Shown one piece after another: positions 1-10,560 of a DNA stretch of 64,000 bases; positions within the stretch are counted from its first letter, which is position 1, and every line of letters starts with the position of its first letter. The DNA is taken from assembly GCA_004123355.1 (NCBI GenBank), contig SCHM01000003.1, positions 3,305,058 through 3,369,057 on the forward strand, in the 5' to 3' direction. The notes below the pieces were generated by a model. It saw only the letters and a list, made by a program, of their open reading frames with translations. It made no database searches and had not been told where the DNA came from. The translations under genes were made by a program, and so were the position numbers. This DNA comes from Amphirosellinia nigrospora. Its lineage: Eukaryota > Ascomycota > Sordariomycetes > Xylariales > Xylariaceae.

Positions 1-426
1 GTAAAATTCGATCTCGGGCTTGAAGGTGGCCTTGTCGCCGTCGATGATGCCGACGGGCACAACGACGACGCCGAGTCGGTCTGCGCTCTGAACCTTAAGT
101 GGACTGCCGCACTTTCCACAGAAGGACCGCTGAAGAACCCCGCCTGAGTCTGGGGTGGTGTCATCGAACGTCTTCAGCGCAGATGGTTCGGACTCTGTGT
201 ACGTTGCTGTTGTTGTCCATATTAGCTTACATAATTGTTGTTTTTGGATGAGTATGAGAGAGGGGGGCGTGCTACGTACGTCAGTTTTGTAGACGGCGAC
301 CGAAGCGAAGGCTGCGCCGGTGAACTTCTGGCATGAAGAACAGTGGCATGTGTTCTTCATAATTGGGTCGCCATGTATCTGAAGCTTAACGCCACCACAT
401 AGACAGGAGGCAATTCTCTCGGACAT
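1..426 (-). CDS. GFA/CENP-V family carbon-sulfur lyase-like protein, partial at left edge
   Basis: Seen: an ATG at 426 opens a frame with the zinc-ligand pattern of the glutathione-dependent formaldehyde-activating (GFA) family: CLCG near residue 8, CHCSSC near residue 27, and FCGKCGSPL in the second exon. An intron at 226-279 (54 bp, phase 0) joins two frames cleanly. About 124 residues are visible and the C-terminus lies beyond position 1. Known: GFA-fold proteins bind zinc through these cysteines; a few act on S-hydroxymethyl glutathione, but most fungal members have no assigned substrate. Inferred: a small cytosolic zinc enzyme of unknown substrate. No frame break is visible here, unlike most genes in the window. 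Confident in family, not in reaction. Confidence 0.85.
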   Translation of the reverse strand, partial: MSERIASCLCGGVKLQIHGDPIMKNTCHCSSCQKFTGAAFASVAVYKTDVRSTPPSLILIQKQQLCKLIWTTTATYTESEPSALKTFDDTTPDSGGVLQRSFCGKCGSPLKVQSADRLGVVVVPVGIIDGDKATFKPEIEFY

Positions 427-1421
427 TGGTGGCGATGGATGGCAAAGAGGCGATAGCAGCGAAGCTTACTTTTCATAAATTAAGTAAGGTACATGTAGGT
501 TTCTATTGTTGTCGTTGTTTCGCCTAGACAATGGAACTTTCAAGATATTTTACCTGAAGTCTAAGAGTGTTTGTAATCTGTCTATCCTGCACCCGATAAA
601 TACCCCCATTTTATATCTTCTATACCCGCGCCCTACAATGAACATGGCTCGTATACTCAAGAAGAATCAAGAATAGAGGGAAAACTACGTGGCCGATTAG
701 TTCCCGGTAGATCTGCGTGTGGATCCATATAACGAGTCAGGTGCGTCGGACGAACGCTTCGTCGACTCGGTGTATCGCACAAACTCCATGATATGATAGA
801 TATCCTGCTACTATGAGTGTATAGCATACGCACAAGAAATTCCAACTTATGCGTAGATCGAGGCACACACAGCCCATAATAATTCCAATACACTAAATGG
901 ATACTTTTCTTGATACGAATGGAGACTCGCGCATGAATTAGATAAATAGTACCTTTAAAACTATTGCAGTGCCCACTCCAATCCATAATTCCACCTCAAC
1001 ATAGCTAGCTAATAGGAATCCAATATTGTGAACATTCACGAGGCAGCAGCATGTTATATACGTATCACTATCGATTTGCTGTGAAGTATTAAAGACTACG
1101 CGATTCCGAGTTCGGCTACCTATCTACCAAGGACATCTGACAGATTAGACTTACAAAACGTGCCCACCCTTCCAAACCATCAATGGCCATGTGAATGATG
1201 CCTTATGAGTCCTAGCTGAAGAAGTTGGGGTTATCTTACAAACAAATCATCCACAAGTGTGTCTTTTCCTTCAACTGCGATTGAGTTGTATGCGATGATA
1301 TATCGAACAAGTGCCGGAAACCGGTGAAGAGATCGAACTCAGGTGGAACAGCGACAGCAAGCTTTTGCGAGCTTCATCGAGAAGTGACATCGCCTATTCT
1401 TATTCGAGTTAGAGGAATGTT
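427..1421. other. Gene-free stretch, about 1 kb
   Basis: Between the GFA start and the 3' end of the next minus-strand gene. The only open frame of note (657-986, minus) has no recognisable domain, no intron logic and a composition like random sequence, so I do not call it. The left part probably holds the GFA promoter and the right part the 3' end of the AT-hook-like gene. Confidence 0.5.
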
Positions 1422-2896
1422 CTAGGCGCTAGGCTCATTCAATACTGGCGACTGATCTCGAGTTCCCTTGCCAGCTACAGAGATGAAGGAGGCAAGACGA
1501 GCGAACAAGCTGGTCGTCTTTGGTTTCTCAATGAAATCGTTCTCTGCGGAAGAACTAACCATGCTACCACTCGAATCAGCTCCGGTGGAGTTTTCGTCGT
1601 CCTCCTCCTCGTAAGTGCCGTCCATACCCTGGGCACGTCGAGACCCAGAGCGTGTCAGTGCATGCCACTCCAGATCGCCTGAGACGGCCTTTCCAGCATC
1701 AAATTTACCCTTCTTAGCTTTCTTTAGAAGGGGCTGCTCGTCTTCAGAGTCGTCATGGTATTTGTATGTGCTGTCTGGCTTATTGTTTCCGCGTTTTCGC
1801 TTCGCCTTGCCCCCCTTCTTATTTCTGCTTCCCTTAGGACGTCCACGACTGCTACTTGGCGCTTGGCCAGCAAAAACTCTGATTCCATTGCTGCGATTGT
1901 AGGTTTGAGAGTCGATTTCCTATGAATAGGGAATCCGTCGCAGCAGGCAGTACTCCCATCTGAGTTGTGACTTCGAAAACTGTACGTCTCCTTCTCCTTC
2001 TTGAATTTTTTCATCGTCATTATTGCGTTGTCGGAATCAGACTCGCAGCTAGATTGGAATCACTCGACTCGACTTTGGGGCCCGATGAAGCTTGAGGCAT
2101 GTTTCTATCGCCATGCTTGGCGCCAGCACGTTTTAGGGCAGCCTCAATGTATGGCTTACGCTTCTTAAAAGCCTCAGACCGGGCCAGCTGCTCCTGGCGG
2201 GCTTTGAGCACCATGCGAAGATCCCCTCATTTTCAATGCCCTCCTCACCAATCTTAGGCTGCCAAGTTCGGTGCTTCTTAATGGGTCTTTCGTTGGATCG
2301 TAGAAGTCGTCAAAATATGGGCAGAGGTCACCGCCGGTCCCGTTCCGATCCCAATTTCGACTCATAAAAAACTCGTATGAGCCATCTTCATCCTCATCAT
2401 AGAGAGGGTCGGGCTTTTTATCTGAAGCAGAAGAGTCAGAGTTGATCAGAATTGAGTTAAACCAGCGGCTTGTGGTAAGATAAAAAAAGAGAACAAGGAG
2501 ACAAAGGCAGGGATTACTTACTAAACACGTCATTCGAGGGCAATAGGGTGTGAAGCAGACTATAAAAGCGCTGACGTCGCTGCTCCGGGGTTTTCGAACT
2601 TGAAAGCCAACGCTTGACTCGTTTCATTATGCTGCTGCAATTCACCTTCTGAGTGTCGAGTGGCTGCCGTTTCCTGGTCTTGCACTTCTTCTAGCCTGAT
2701 CCGTTTTTGTTGTAGGCCCTCCTGATTAATCCCCTGGGTAACACGTGCATCATATGTAAGGCGACGAACATGTGGGCCGGACTCGGAGTATTGGTGAGTA
2801 GCTTCTTTGCGGGCAACGGTTGTGAGTGGTGGCGTTAGGTAGCTGCTCTAGCTTGGTGAGTTGCACCTGCTTTTGAGGAGTAGAAGGAGTGGACAT
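1422..2896 (-). pseudogene. AT-hook-like nuclear protein gene with broken reading frame
   Basis: Not recognised by name. Seen, 5' to 3' on the minus strand: a start at 2896; a Gln/Glu-rich segment (VARKEATHQY...); a segment ending LLHTLLPSNDVF; an intron at 2422-2521 joining to NKKPDPLYDEDEDGSYEFF; a basic segment KARQEQLARSEAFKKRKPY; LRWEYCLLRRIPY; then SSRGRPKGSRNKKGGKAKRK, which resembles an AT-hook (GRP core in basic residues); and an acidic Ser-rich tail ending at 1422. The pieces lie in different frames. The shift near 2231-2234 is repaired by one G in a G run, and an in-frame TAG sits at 1920-1922. It is either a real gene hit by sequence errors or a decaying one; the stop favours decay slightly. 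Probably nuclear and DNA-binding, by inference from the basic motif only. Confidence 0.45.
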
Positions 2897-4112
2897 TGTG
2901 TTTACTTGGTGACTGAGGTTTGAGGTATTGTGACTTATTTTGCGGTAAGCTTGGGGAGATGTTGAGGATTAGAAACCGAGAACTGCCCACGATGCCTTGA
3001 TGCTACCTTGCACTGAACAACGTCAGCAGATCAGCCACGTGGGCGGCGAGATGCTGAGCAATCTTAAAGACCATGTAGCAGTCTATCGAGTTGAGTATGC
3101 TTATACCTGTAGCTATCGTGGGTTTCAAATGGTAGATGGTGGTATCGGGTGACAGTTGGGAAGGGACTAGGAAGAGTAAAGAAAGGGCAAAAGGTGCACT
3201 GAGAATTTGTTGTGTGGAATCCAGGTGTAGCAAGGTCAAGAACAAATATGGGCGGTGGGTATTTTAGAAGAGATGAGTGTGGGATAAGAGACAAGGCTGG
3301 GAAGGTGTAGTCAGTACCTTGGGTAGGTAGGTAGTAGGTACTAGTTGTGTGTGAAGTTTTACGTGCACGTGAAGGAAGGGAGGAATTGATATATAGCACC
3401 ACTCAAGGTATATACAAGGTAACCTCGATTGTGCACAATATTTGTAATATGCTTTTCTTATTAGAAATAGCAGGACAGGCATTCCATTTTCAGTCTGCAA
3501 TTACTCGAGTTATGATAGATTCATATCAGAAGGAGCTACACAATAACTTAGAGGCGTCTCCTCGGCTTGTGGATGTTATTAAATGCTCGCGTGCGAACTT
3601 GGCTAACGGCATAGGGATGTCTTGTTGAGATCACATAGGACCGTCCTACTAGCGGCATCGGTAACGCCACCGGAAAGATTTACCATTTGCGAGAAAAATG
3701 TATATTGATTGATGAGTAAGCTATTGTTGCTAAACACGGGGCGTTCAAGACTATAGAGAGCCGGACAATTATGTCGTCTCTACTAGCGTAAATGAAGCAA
3801 GGCGATTCCTGAACTTGAACGTATACTTAAGAACTGCTTCGAGGCCCATAAAGACCTGACTATACATGGAACTTCAGACCATTGACCACGCAGACCGCAT
3901 CTCGCACCAGACATAATTCGTACGCCACAGCTGGTTAGCGAATTTCAAGCGTTTCCCGTCTTGATCTTTGAAATGAGATCCCCTAAGTGCTTCTCCGTCT
4001 CGGCTGTGACCCCTTGGGATAGTGATAAGAAGCCGGCTGCTGCGAGGTAAAAGAGGGTCCGGATAATCTCCTAGAATTGTGTCTTTTGGTTAGGAATTCC
4101 TGCTTGCCTAAA
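2897..4112. other. Gene-free stretch, about 1.2 kb
   Basis: Nothing supportable is seen. Overlapping open frames at 3003-3500 on the minus strand lack domains. A GGTAGGTAGGTAG run lies near 3321-3334, one of many TAGGTA-type motifs scattered through the gene-free parts of this window. Confidence 0.4.
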
Positions 4113-4508
4113 TCATATCTGTCTTGCAGGGAGGGTAGGTCGAATGGGAGTTTTACTCATATTGAATTTGGGATCCGATAGCCGACTTTTAGCAGCTTCG
4201 TGCTCTTTGGCCTGCTTGTCTGCCCAGTCTGAGCCCTGGCTGTCCGGGGTTTGGACCGATTCATTGAAAGACCGAGTTGGGGTGTAAAGGGGCCCGGGTC
4301 CGCGCGAGGTGAATTGCTGGGACGAGTTTGGAGTGTGCTGCATGGTGAGATCAAAGTCTCCTAGTATAGACTCAACTACTGTATAGAAGCGATGCTGATT
4401 CTGGATTAAGGGTTAGTCGTAAGCTATGGAGCATCATTGTCAAGAGACTTACACGACTTAGAATGAGAACCGGAGATGCTCTGGCAATACGGCGAAAATT
4501 TGAATCAT
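4113..4508 (-). CDS. Small unrecognised protein with presequence-like N-terminus
   Basis: Not recognised. Seen: ATG at 4508, exon to 4453, intron 4401-4452 (52 bp, GTAAGT donor, CAG acceptor), then an open frame of 95 codons to the stop at 4113. The first exon joins the second only if the TTTT run near 4492-4498 gains one T, giving about 114 residues beginning MIQIFRRIARASPVLILSR. That start is basic, hydrophobic and free of acids, like a mitochondrial targeting sequence. The second half is polar, with RGPGPLYTPTRS and DWADKQAKEHEAAKSRL. It is divergent from the SUZ-domain gene, 523 bp away. The clean intron and smooth junction argue for a real gene. Function is unknown; mitochondrial location is inference. 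Confidence 0.5.
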
Positions 4509-5031
4509 TCGATGACGGGAGAAATGATATGTGACTGATTACTCAAGATATACATAGGTAGTAGGAAAGGGATACAAGTAATGAGGTAAGTTTGCCGCAA
4601 CCCACCTTCTCCCTTTATGTGTAACGTTTGGAGATAGTTGTGTCCGTACCTAAGCGTCGTACCTGACGCCGTTTGCTAGCAACTAGCACGAGTTGTGGCG
4701 ATCCACCATGCGGACGTTGCTGATTGGACTCTAGAACCTGGGGTGAGCCGCAACCCCACCATTGGTCGGCAGTCTCACCTCAGTTAATCAATCGGGAAAC
4801 TGAGAAACCTTACATAGCAGACGCGACGTAACACATTTTGACTACCTACACCTGTACCTCTTTTCTTACCTTCAAAATTCTTTATATTCTGCCTAGGTAT
4901 ATTGCCAACCACTCTAAGGTTCTAAGCTACAACTACGAGTCATAATAAACTACACGAACATCTATTGACGGCTCGGGTTGGCCTTGTATTCTCATAAATT
5001 GCTCGATCAAAGAGCAAAATATATACAAGTC

Positions 5032-5964
5032 ATGGCCGCGAAACGCACGGCAGTCCCTGACGCCTGGGATGACGACGACTGGATAGCCAAGGCTGACAAG
5101 CCGGCGGTGGCGGCGAACCTAGAGCAACACGGAGAGTCGCAAGCGCCAATGACCAGGGCACAACGTCAGGCGCAACATGCGGAATCGAATAAAAAACTTT
5201 GGCAATCCGCGTAAGTATTCGACCGAAAACCAAATCGCAGGGGCGCTTTCACCCTTCTCGGACTCGGATCAGCTGACGAACCGTTCTGCATGCAGCGAAA
5301 CGCCTCCGGAGCCCTTCCACTTTCTCGCTGCGCGTTCCGAACCGCCTCTCGCGACCGAATTTAAGCCAGCTGTCAAGGTCCTAAGCCGCAAACCCGCGCC
5401 CAAGATGATCACGAAACGGGACCCTCTGACCGGTGCGCTCTCGCAGCTTAAGGTGGACGACGAAGACTCGGACGAGGAGAAAAACAAGGTCCAGCTGACC
5501 CCGAGGAAATCCGCGCAAAGCAGCAGCGGGAGCGCGAGGAGAAGCAGCGCCGATATGAGGAAGTCAGAGCTAAGATCTTTGGCACGACCCCCGCTGCGTC
5601 TGGCTCAGGGGATGGATCGAATCTTTCGTCGGGGACGTCTACACCGGGAAATGCTACACCACCTAGGTCAATACCTGATGGGCGCGCTTCACGGGTCGTG
5701 GTAGGGGCCGTGGGGGCACCGACATAATGATAGCCGGGCCGACAGCGGGAACGGGCAACGGCCAGGAAGCCAGTCCGGGCCGAATGGACGAGAACTATGA
5801 TCCCCACTACTCCCCGAAGCCTGGTTTTCCGCTGGAGAGGAGGGGCGGAGGAACACCGTCTCTGGTCGGTCTACGCCACGGGATGAGGACCAAGTCATTC
5901 GATCGCCAAGAGGCCTGATGGAAACAGTAGAGGTTTTGCTAAACGTGGTGCCAAAGCTCCTTGA
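5032..5964 (+). CDS. SUZ-domain RNA-associated protein
   Basis: Seen: start MAAKRTAVPDAWDDDDW; intron 5211-5295 (85 bp); then EPFHFLAARSEPPLATEFKP, the SUZ-type segment with KVQLTPEE and RYEEVRAKIFG, a Ser/Gly/Thr-rich stretch, an RGRGRGG patch, and a C-terminus GNSRGFAKRGAKAP ending at 5964. Known: SUZ domains are short conserved RNA-binding motifs in proteins of mRNA handling; SUZ-C motifs often close them. The frame breaks near 5499-5502 (C run), 5693-5695 (G run) and around 5905-5917; the first two are each repaired by one added base. Protein about 283 residues if repaired. Its stop is only 41 bp from the NAR1 stop on the other strand. Upstream ATGs in other frames (such as 5177) are shadows. 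Confidence 0.75.
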
Positions 5965-6005
5965 AAATCTTCCGAATTGAAGGTCTATCTCCTAGGTAAG
6001 GCTGG

Positions 6006-7708
6006 CTACCAGCCACCGCCGATCTTGCTAGCGAGTTGAACGACCCGTTCGGTATCATTCGTTTTGCTCTTACCTACATCACTAATGACCTCGCGGTAGC
6101 TGGTCGATACCAGCCTGTCTATGTCTATGCCAGTTACACTACTCCAGTGCGCCAGGGTATCTTGATATGTTGGAGAAATATTGCCAATTAAATCACTTCT
6201 TACCCCTCCAATCTTCTCTACGCCCTCGCCGATTTCCGACTCGCTTTCTTCGGCCGAGAAATAGGCTTCATCTACCTCAGCAAGCCACTCTTTCTGCTCT
6301 TGGGGCCTGGCTGGAACCCTGCCCCTTTGCGTTCAATAACCAGAGGATCGTCGACTTTGATTTGACCCCCATTGGTACATCCGCCAGGACAAGCCATGAC
6401 TTCGACATAGTCGTATTCCGGGCTAGTCGACTTGCCAGCAGCTTTTCTGGTAGCGCCAACAGCCCTCGCACCCGGCATACGTGATGGCCGAGCGGGCTTT
6501 AGTTTCCGAACCAAGTTCTGAATATTTCGGAACCCGTAATATCGCGCAGCCTGAATAATGTGCCAGAGGCTGATATTACTGAAAATTCTGCAACGTCCAC
6601 ATTCCTACACGAGTGTTCAATTCGTGACCCTGGATGCTGAGACGCAATGTATTGCAGCGTGTAATATAGATTGCCCCGGACGTGCCTGCAGCGGCATCTA
6701 GCCGGCCGCCTGATGTGACAGGAAAATGAATTCCTGTATAATAGAATCAGGGAAGGGGATACGTGACGAGGTTGGAATTGATTCTTTAGGTAGACTAAAG
6801 AAATCAATACCTCTTGACTCTGTCAACATCAGGATCTCTTGCTTGTGATAACGCAGTCCACGTCACGAACTCCCCTACCCGGCTGGCCATTCCATTCCAG
6901 ACGAGTCCGTCAATTCTTCCGGCTAGCCTCTAATTTCTTGTCGAAGCATGGCATTACAGCAAGGTGCCATATCCGATCTGGAGATATGCTAGAGTTCGAC
7001 TTAAGCTCGTCTTCAGCAGCGTACCCATCAACGCCTGTGGTGATTTGACTTTCGAAATATGGGGCAGGACATATGGATGGCACACCCAGCCCGGACAACT
7101 TGACGATAAGATTGGCTTTGTGACTTTGCGGCTACCACTAACCTCCTCGGCGCCAAGCACTAGACACTGCCCGGGCCGCATTCGTGTCTGTCACCCACGT
7201 GAATGCGTTGTTCCATTTCCCGCCGCTCTCAATCCATCCCTGCCTGCTAATAATTGTGTGATCATGCGCCCGGCTGCTCGTTTAGTTACACCCTGTCCGC
7301 CGGCGGCGGCAAGACTGGCGCGTGTCTGGGGCGAGATACTAGCTACGAAGAGCTTGCTATCGGGGTTCTCCAGCCCTTCGACCTTGAACGCTCCATCTGC
7401 GCCATCGCGCCGTATGTAGTGCGGGAGCCTGATCTAAGACGGTCAAGAGCTCGTCATGGCTCTGTAAACTGACGAGAACCGCTTCGGCCGAGGTTACGCA
7501 GCCGGAACAGGCCAGACAGTCTGTTAAGGAGATCTGTGCTGGCGCGCCCGCTGCCGGCGGCGGGGTGCTGCCCGTCGAGAACCACTTCATATTCGAGCTC
7601 GTCATCTTCCGGTTTCGGAAACGCAGGCAGCGTCTCGACCGGCTTGATACATGCGACGCCCGGAGAGATAAAGTCGTTGAGATCGTCGGCGGAAAGAATG
7701 GCGGACAT
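6006..7708 (-). CDS. NAR1: Cytosolic Fe-S cluster assembly factor Nar1
   Basis: Seen: start [20 protein letters not shown] at 7708 with Cys20; DCLACSGC (N-terminal 4Fe-4S ligands) near 7520; [57 protein letters not shown] near 6400; and the family's terminal Trp (KIGGGW) before the stop at 6006. Known: Nar1 is the iron-only-hydrogenase-like protein of the CIA machinery, linking cluster assembly on the scaffold with the targeting complex; it carries two 4Fe-4S clusters in the cytosol and is essential in yeast. No intron is needed. Odd: several frame breaks, e.g. at the G run 7562-7565 and others around 6500-6900 and 7100-7400. All cluster cysteines survive in one frame or another, so I take the breaks as sequence errors. 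Confidence 0.9.
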
Positions 7709-8504
7709 GGTGCGCGCGTGTCGTGTCGGTGGAGTAGCGTAGACTGAAGTAGAGAATGATAGTTGGTCGAGGCGAAGCGGCCCGAAGGCGCTGATGGCTT
7801 GTTCGGGATGTCGTCTCGTGGGGTTTCGGAGTGGCGACTGGCAACTCTTGGGTGGGTTGACTAACGTCTTAAATCTTAACGTAAGGAGGTAATGCCGCAT
7901 GAGACTGAACTCAAGTTATTTTGCAACCGGTTGTCTTTCAAAGAACTGCTGACCCTTCAGATGTTGCTCGGTGTGAAAATACCTCTGGGAGATCGTGATT
8001 GCGCCTTGGTTGCATGGGAATATGCTTTGAAATGCGATTTTTGGGCCAATGCGAGATCGGCTGTTTGTCAGTCGGGCTCCCCTCTAGCGGGGGCTTGGAG
8101 TGGATCGAACCTTAGACCGGTACACTGTAATGGATACACTGTACTGTAGGCATCTGCACTGTGTTCTAGCTTCGCCGATCATATGTAATCCATGGAGCAT
8201 CACTCGGAACATCTGGTATGACGTAGTAGCGACACCTATCATCGTCGTTGAGGTATGATGTAGTCTAACTCGATAGTATCTAAGTAGCGCCATGAGTTCC
8301 TTTTATAAGTCAATCAATCCATCGAGTCTTACAAACATTCATTTTGATTCGAAAATACCAAAGAGAATTTTGAGCTTCAATGCAAAAAGTCACATAACCT
8401 GTCACCTCAACCTATAAGAGTCAACAGACCAAAGTCGATCAGAATGGATGTAAGTCAATCCAATGCTTCATAGTGGACATCTATGAGGAGGGATATGCAT
8501 ATGC
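7709..8504. promoter_or_regulatory. Shared upstream region of NAR1 and the membrane-protein gene
   Basis: A 796 bp interval between divergent starts (7708 minus, 8505 plus). It holds no supportable gene; an open frame at 7892-8149 has no domain. By position it must contain both promoters, but I see no specific binding site I would name. Confidence 0.4.
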
Positions 8505-9216
8505 ATGGACGTCTTGGCTAACTTAAAGAGCAAGGCCATATCAACCTACAGCTTCGCATCATTCGGATGGAACGCGCTTCAAGCCGCGCCACTAATCAGT
8601 GAGTAGTGACCTTTCTACTCGGAGATGTGCCTAGAGCTACCTACATAGGAAATTCTCACGAGCTCCCCAATTAACGTTAAATCCTCTACTCTAGTCGGAC
8701 CACAAGCCATCATCGGCCTCCTGACACTACCGGGAGAGGAAGTGCCCAAGCAGCCGGCCTCACCATCAGCGACCTCGAGTACTACCTCGCGCGCAGCCTG
8801 GGGTTCTCGCTACTAGCCCTGGGACTCATCACCGTCGTGTTAACGGGGCCGTGCCCGTAGGATCTGCAGCAGATGGTACCTAAGCTCTCCCCTTTCCTCC
8901 CCTTTCCTCCCCAACCTCCCAACTAACCATCCAAAGCTACTCGAGACGCCCCATCCCCATACGCGGCCCCGGCCATTATCCTAACAACACTATTTCACGG
9001 CGTGGGCGCCTTCCACGGCTGGGCACGGTACACGGCAACTGATAGGTCGGGGTATTTTTGGGCTTTCTGGGCAATGCCGTCCTTGCGGCCTTTGGGACGT
9101 GGTGTCTCTTGTTCGGTGGTGAAAAGGGTCACATCTCCCGGCGCACGGGAGCGGATAAGCGGACGAGTGGGTTCCCCTTTAAGAATGCGGAGGCGGATCG
9201 CCGGAAGGTACGGTAA
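8505..9216 (+). CDS. Small fungal multi-pass membrane protein
   Basis: Family not named. Seen: start MDVLANLKSKAISTYSFASF at 8505; intron 8599-8694; hydrophobic PQAIIGLLTLPG and RSLGFSLLALGLITVVLTGAVPV in exon 2; intron 8876-8936; then YAAPAIILTTLFHGVGAFHG, GNAVLAAFGTWCLLFGGEK and a basic tail ending at 9216. About four membrane segments in about 185 residues. Frame breaks lie in exon 2 (about 8745, and the GGGG at 8845-8848) and in exon 3 (about 9066); one added base at each restores the frame. Converges on the CYSTM gene. The pattern of short hydrophobic segments with a basic C-terminus suggests an integral membrane protein of the secretory pathway or mitochondria, but I cannot say which. 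Confidence 0.65.
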
Positions 9217-9896
9217 GGCGTTTTAGTGAGCGATAGAAAGGAGTCCGTCCTGGCATCGATATAGGGGAAGTAAAGACCAAAAAACGCCATAACCCTAGAA
9301 TGCAAATATATACATATTCTGCTACACAAATATAACAGACGTGCAACACAACCCAAATATCCAATGATCGAGATACCGGCAGTATTGAATCATAAACTTT
9401 CGAGTGTATAATTAATTCTGATGGCTTATTACCTGGTACTTCTGAATTTTACGAGACGCACTTGAGAAGTCTGGAGTGGATGGATATAAGGGACAAGACA
9501 GATGTCAAGTTTAAGGAAGTTAAAGCCGACTAAGTTGATTGCCTTATCCGAAGAAAAAAGAACCCAAGTGACAGACGATGGGCAAATCGACGCCCTATGT
9601 TACACCTCTCCGTGAGCCAAACCCGGATATCCATCTCCGAAATGACCAAGGAGCTGGCCACACCACGCCGGAGCTTGGGGGCATCACGAGATCAATCTCA
9701 CTGTATACACAAGCTTCCGTTAGGCTCAGGGTATGCTCTCTCGACAACCAGAGGCCTCGGAAGTCCAGTATCTAGTTATATCCTTCTCGAATAGCCATTC
9801 CGCTTATTCTAAGAACACCCTTCCCGTAATACCACAACTCGTTCCATACTATTACCACGAGGGATTTGCTAGAGCTCGAGTAGTCAAACCGACCAT
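9217..9896. other. Gene-free interval between convergent genes
   Basis: It holds the 3' ends of the membrane-protein gene and the cysteine-rich gene. Overlapping frames at 9578-9794 have no recognisable content. Confidence 0.4.
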
Positions 9897-10560
9897 CTAG
9901 CAGCAGCATTCGCAGCAATCGATGCAACAGTCGCAACCCTGCTCGCAGACGAAGCAGCAGCATAGAGTGGCAATGCAAGCCTTGAAACATCCATCGCCAC
10001 CACCAGAAGACTGCTGAGGGGGAGGGTGCTGCTGTTGGTACTGCATTGGTGGGGGAGAACCGTAATATTGGCCTTGAGGAGGTGGACCGCCGTACGCCTA
10101 ATGTCACGACGGGTTAGTCATAGTTCATTCATCCTCGGTTTAAAAAGCATGGCGGATTCAATAAGAGTTATGCTTTGTTCGCGCTTTGTTCACGCCGGCA
10201 TGTCTGCGGTGATACACGGTGTATTGTCAAAGGAAACAGATAAAAGTAGGTGTATATACGTAGAAGATGTTTGCGTTGCGCGGACCCTAATACATAGCGT
10301 CGGATCGCCTCACAAATTGCTCGGAGCGTTTAGATGACGGGAATTGAAATTGGAGTGGCGCATGGTTCGTGTGTTGGAGGCGGATACGGATGAAAGACAG
10401 GAAATCGGCGGAGGGATTTCATGGGCTTCGCAACCGACAGCGAGACAAACACGAGATCTAAACGTTAACGTACCTGGGGAGGCTGCTGGGGATAGCCGCC
10501 GTGGTAGCCCTGGGGAGGACCCTGGGGAGGACCTTGATTGTAGTAGTCGTGGCTCGACAT
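9897..10560 (-). CDS. CYSTM-type cysteine-rich protein with Pro/Gln/Gly-rich head
   Basis: Seen: start MSSHDYYNQGPPQGPPQGYH at 10560; exon 1 of 29 codons ends at 10474; an unusually long intron (10098-10473, 376 bp); exon 2 of 66 codons with Tyr/Pro/Gln repeats, then DGCFKACIATLCCCFVCEQG and CIDCCECCC before the stop at 9897. Total 95 residues, no frame break. Known: CYSTM proteins have a Pro/Gln/Tyr/Gly-rich N-terminus and a C-terminal cysteine-rich hydrophobic segment; they are tail-anchored membrane proteins linked to stress tolerance, including metals. Both halves fit. The intron falls between the two halves of the low-complexity head in phase 0. Role in this organism is inference. Confidence 0.85.

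Noticed and set aside
657-986. 109-codon open frame on the minus strand
   Set aside because: No domain, no family resemblance, random-like composition in a gene-free stretch.
5032-9216. Repeat-induced point mutation as the cause of the broken genes
   Set aside because: The breaks are length changes at runs, not C-to-T changes with stop codons, and gene GC content looks normal.
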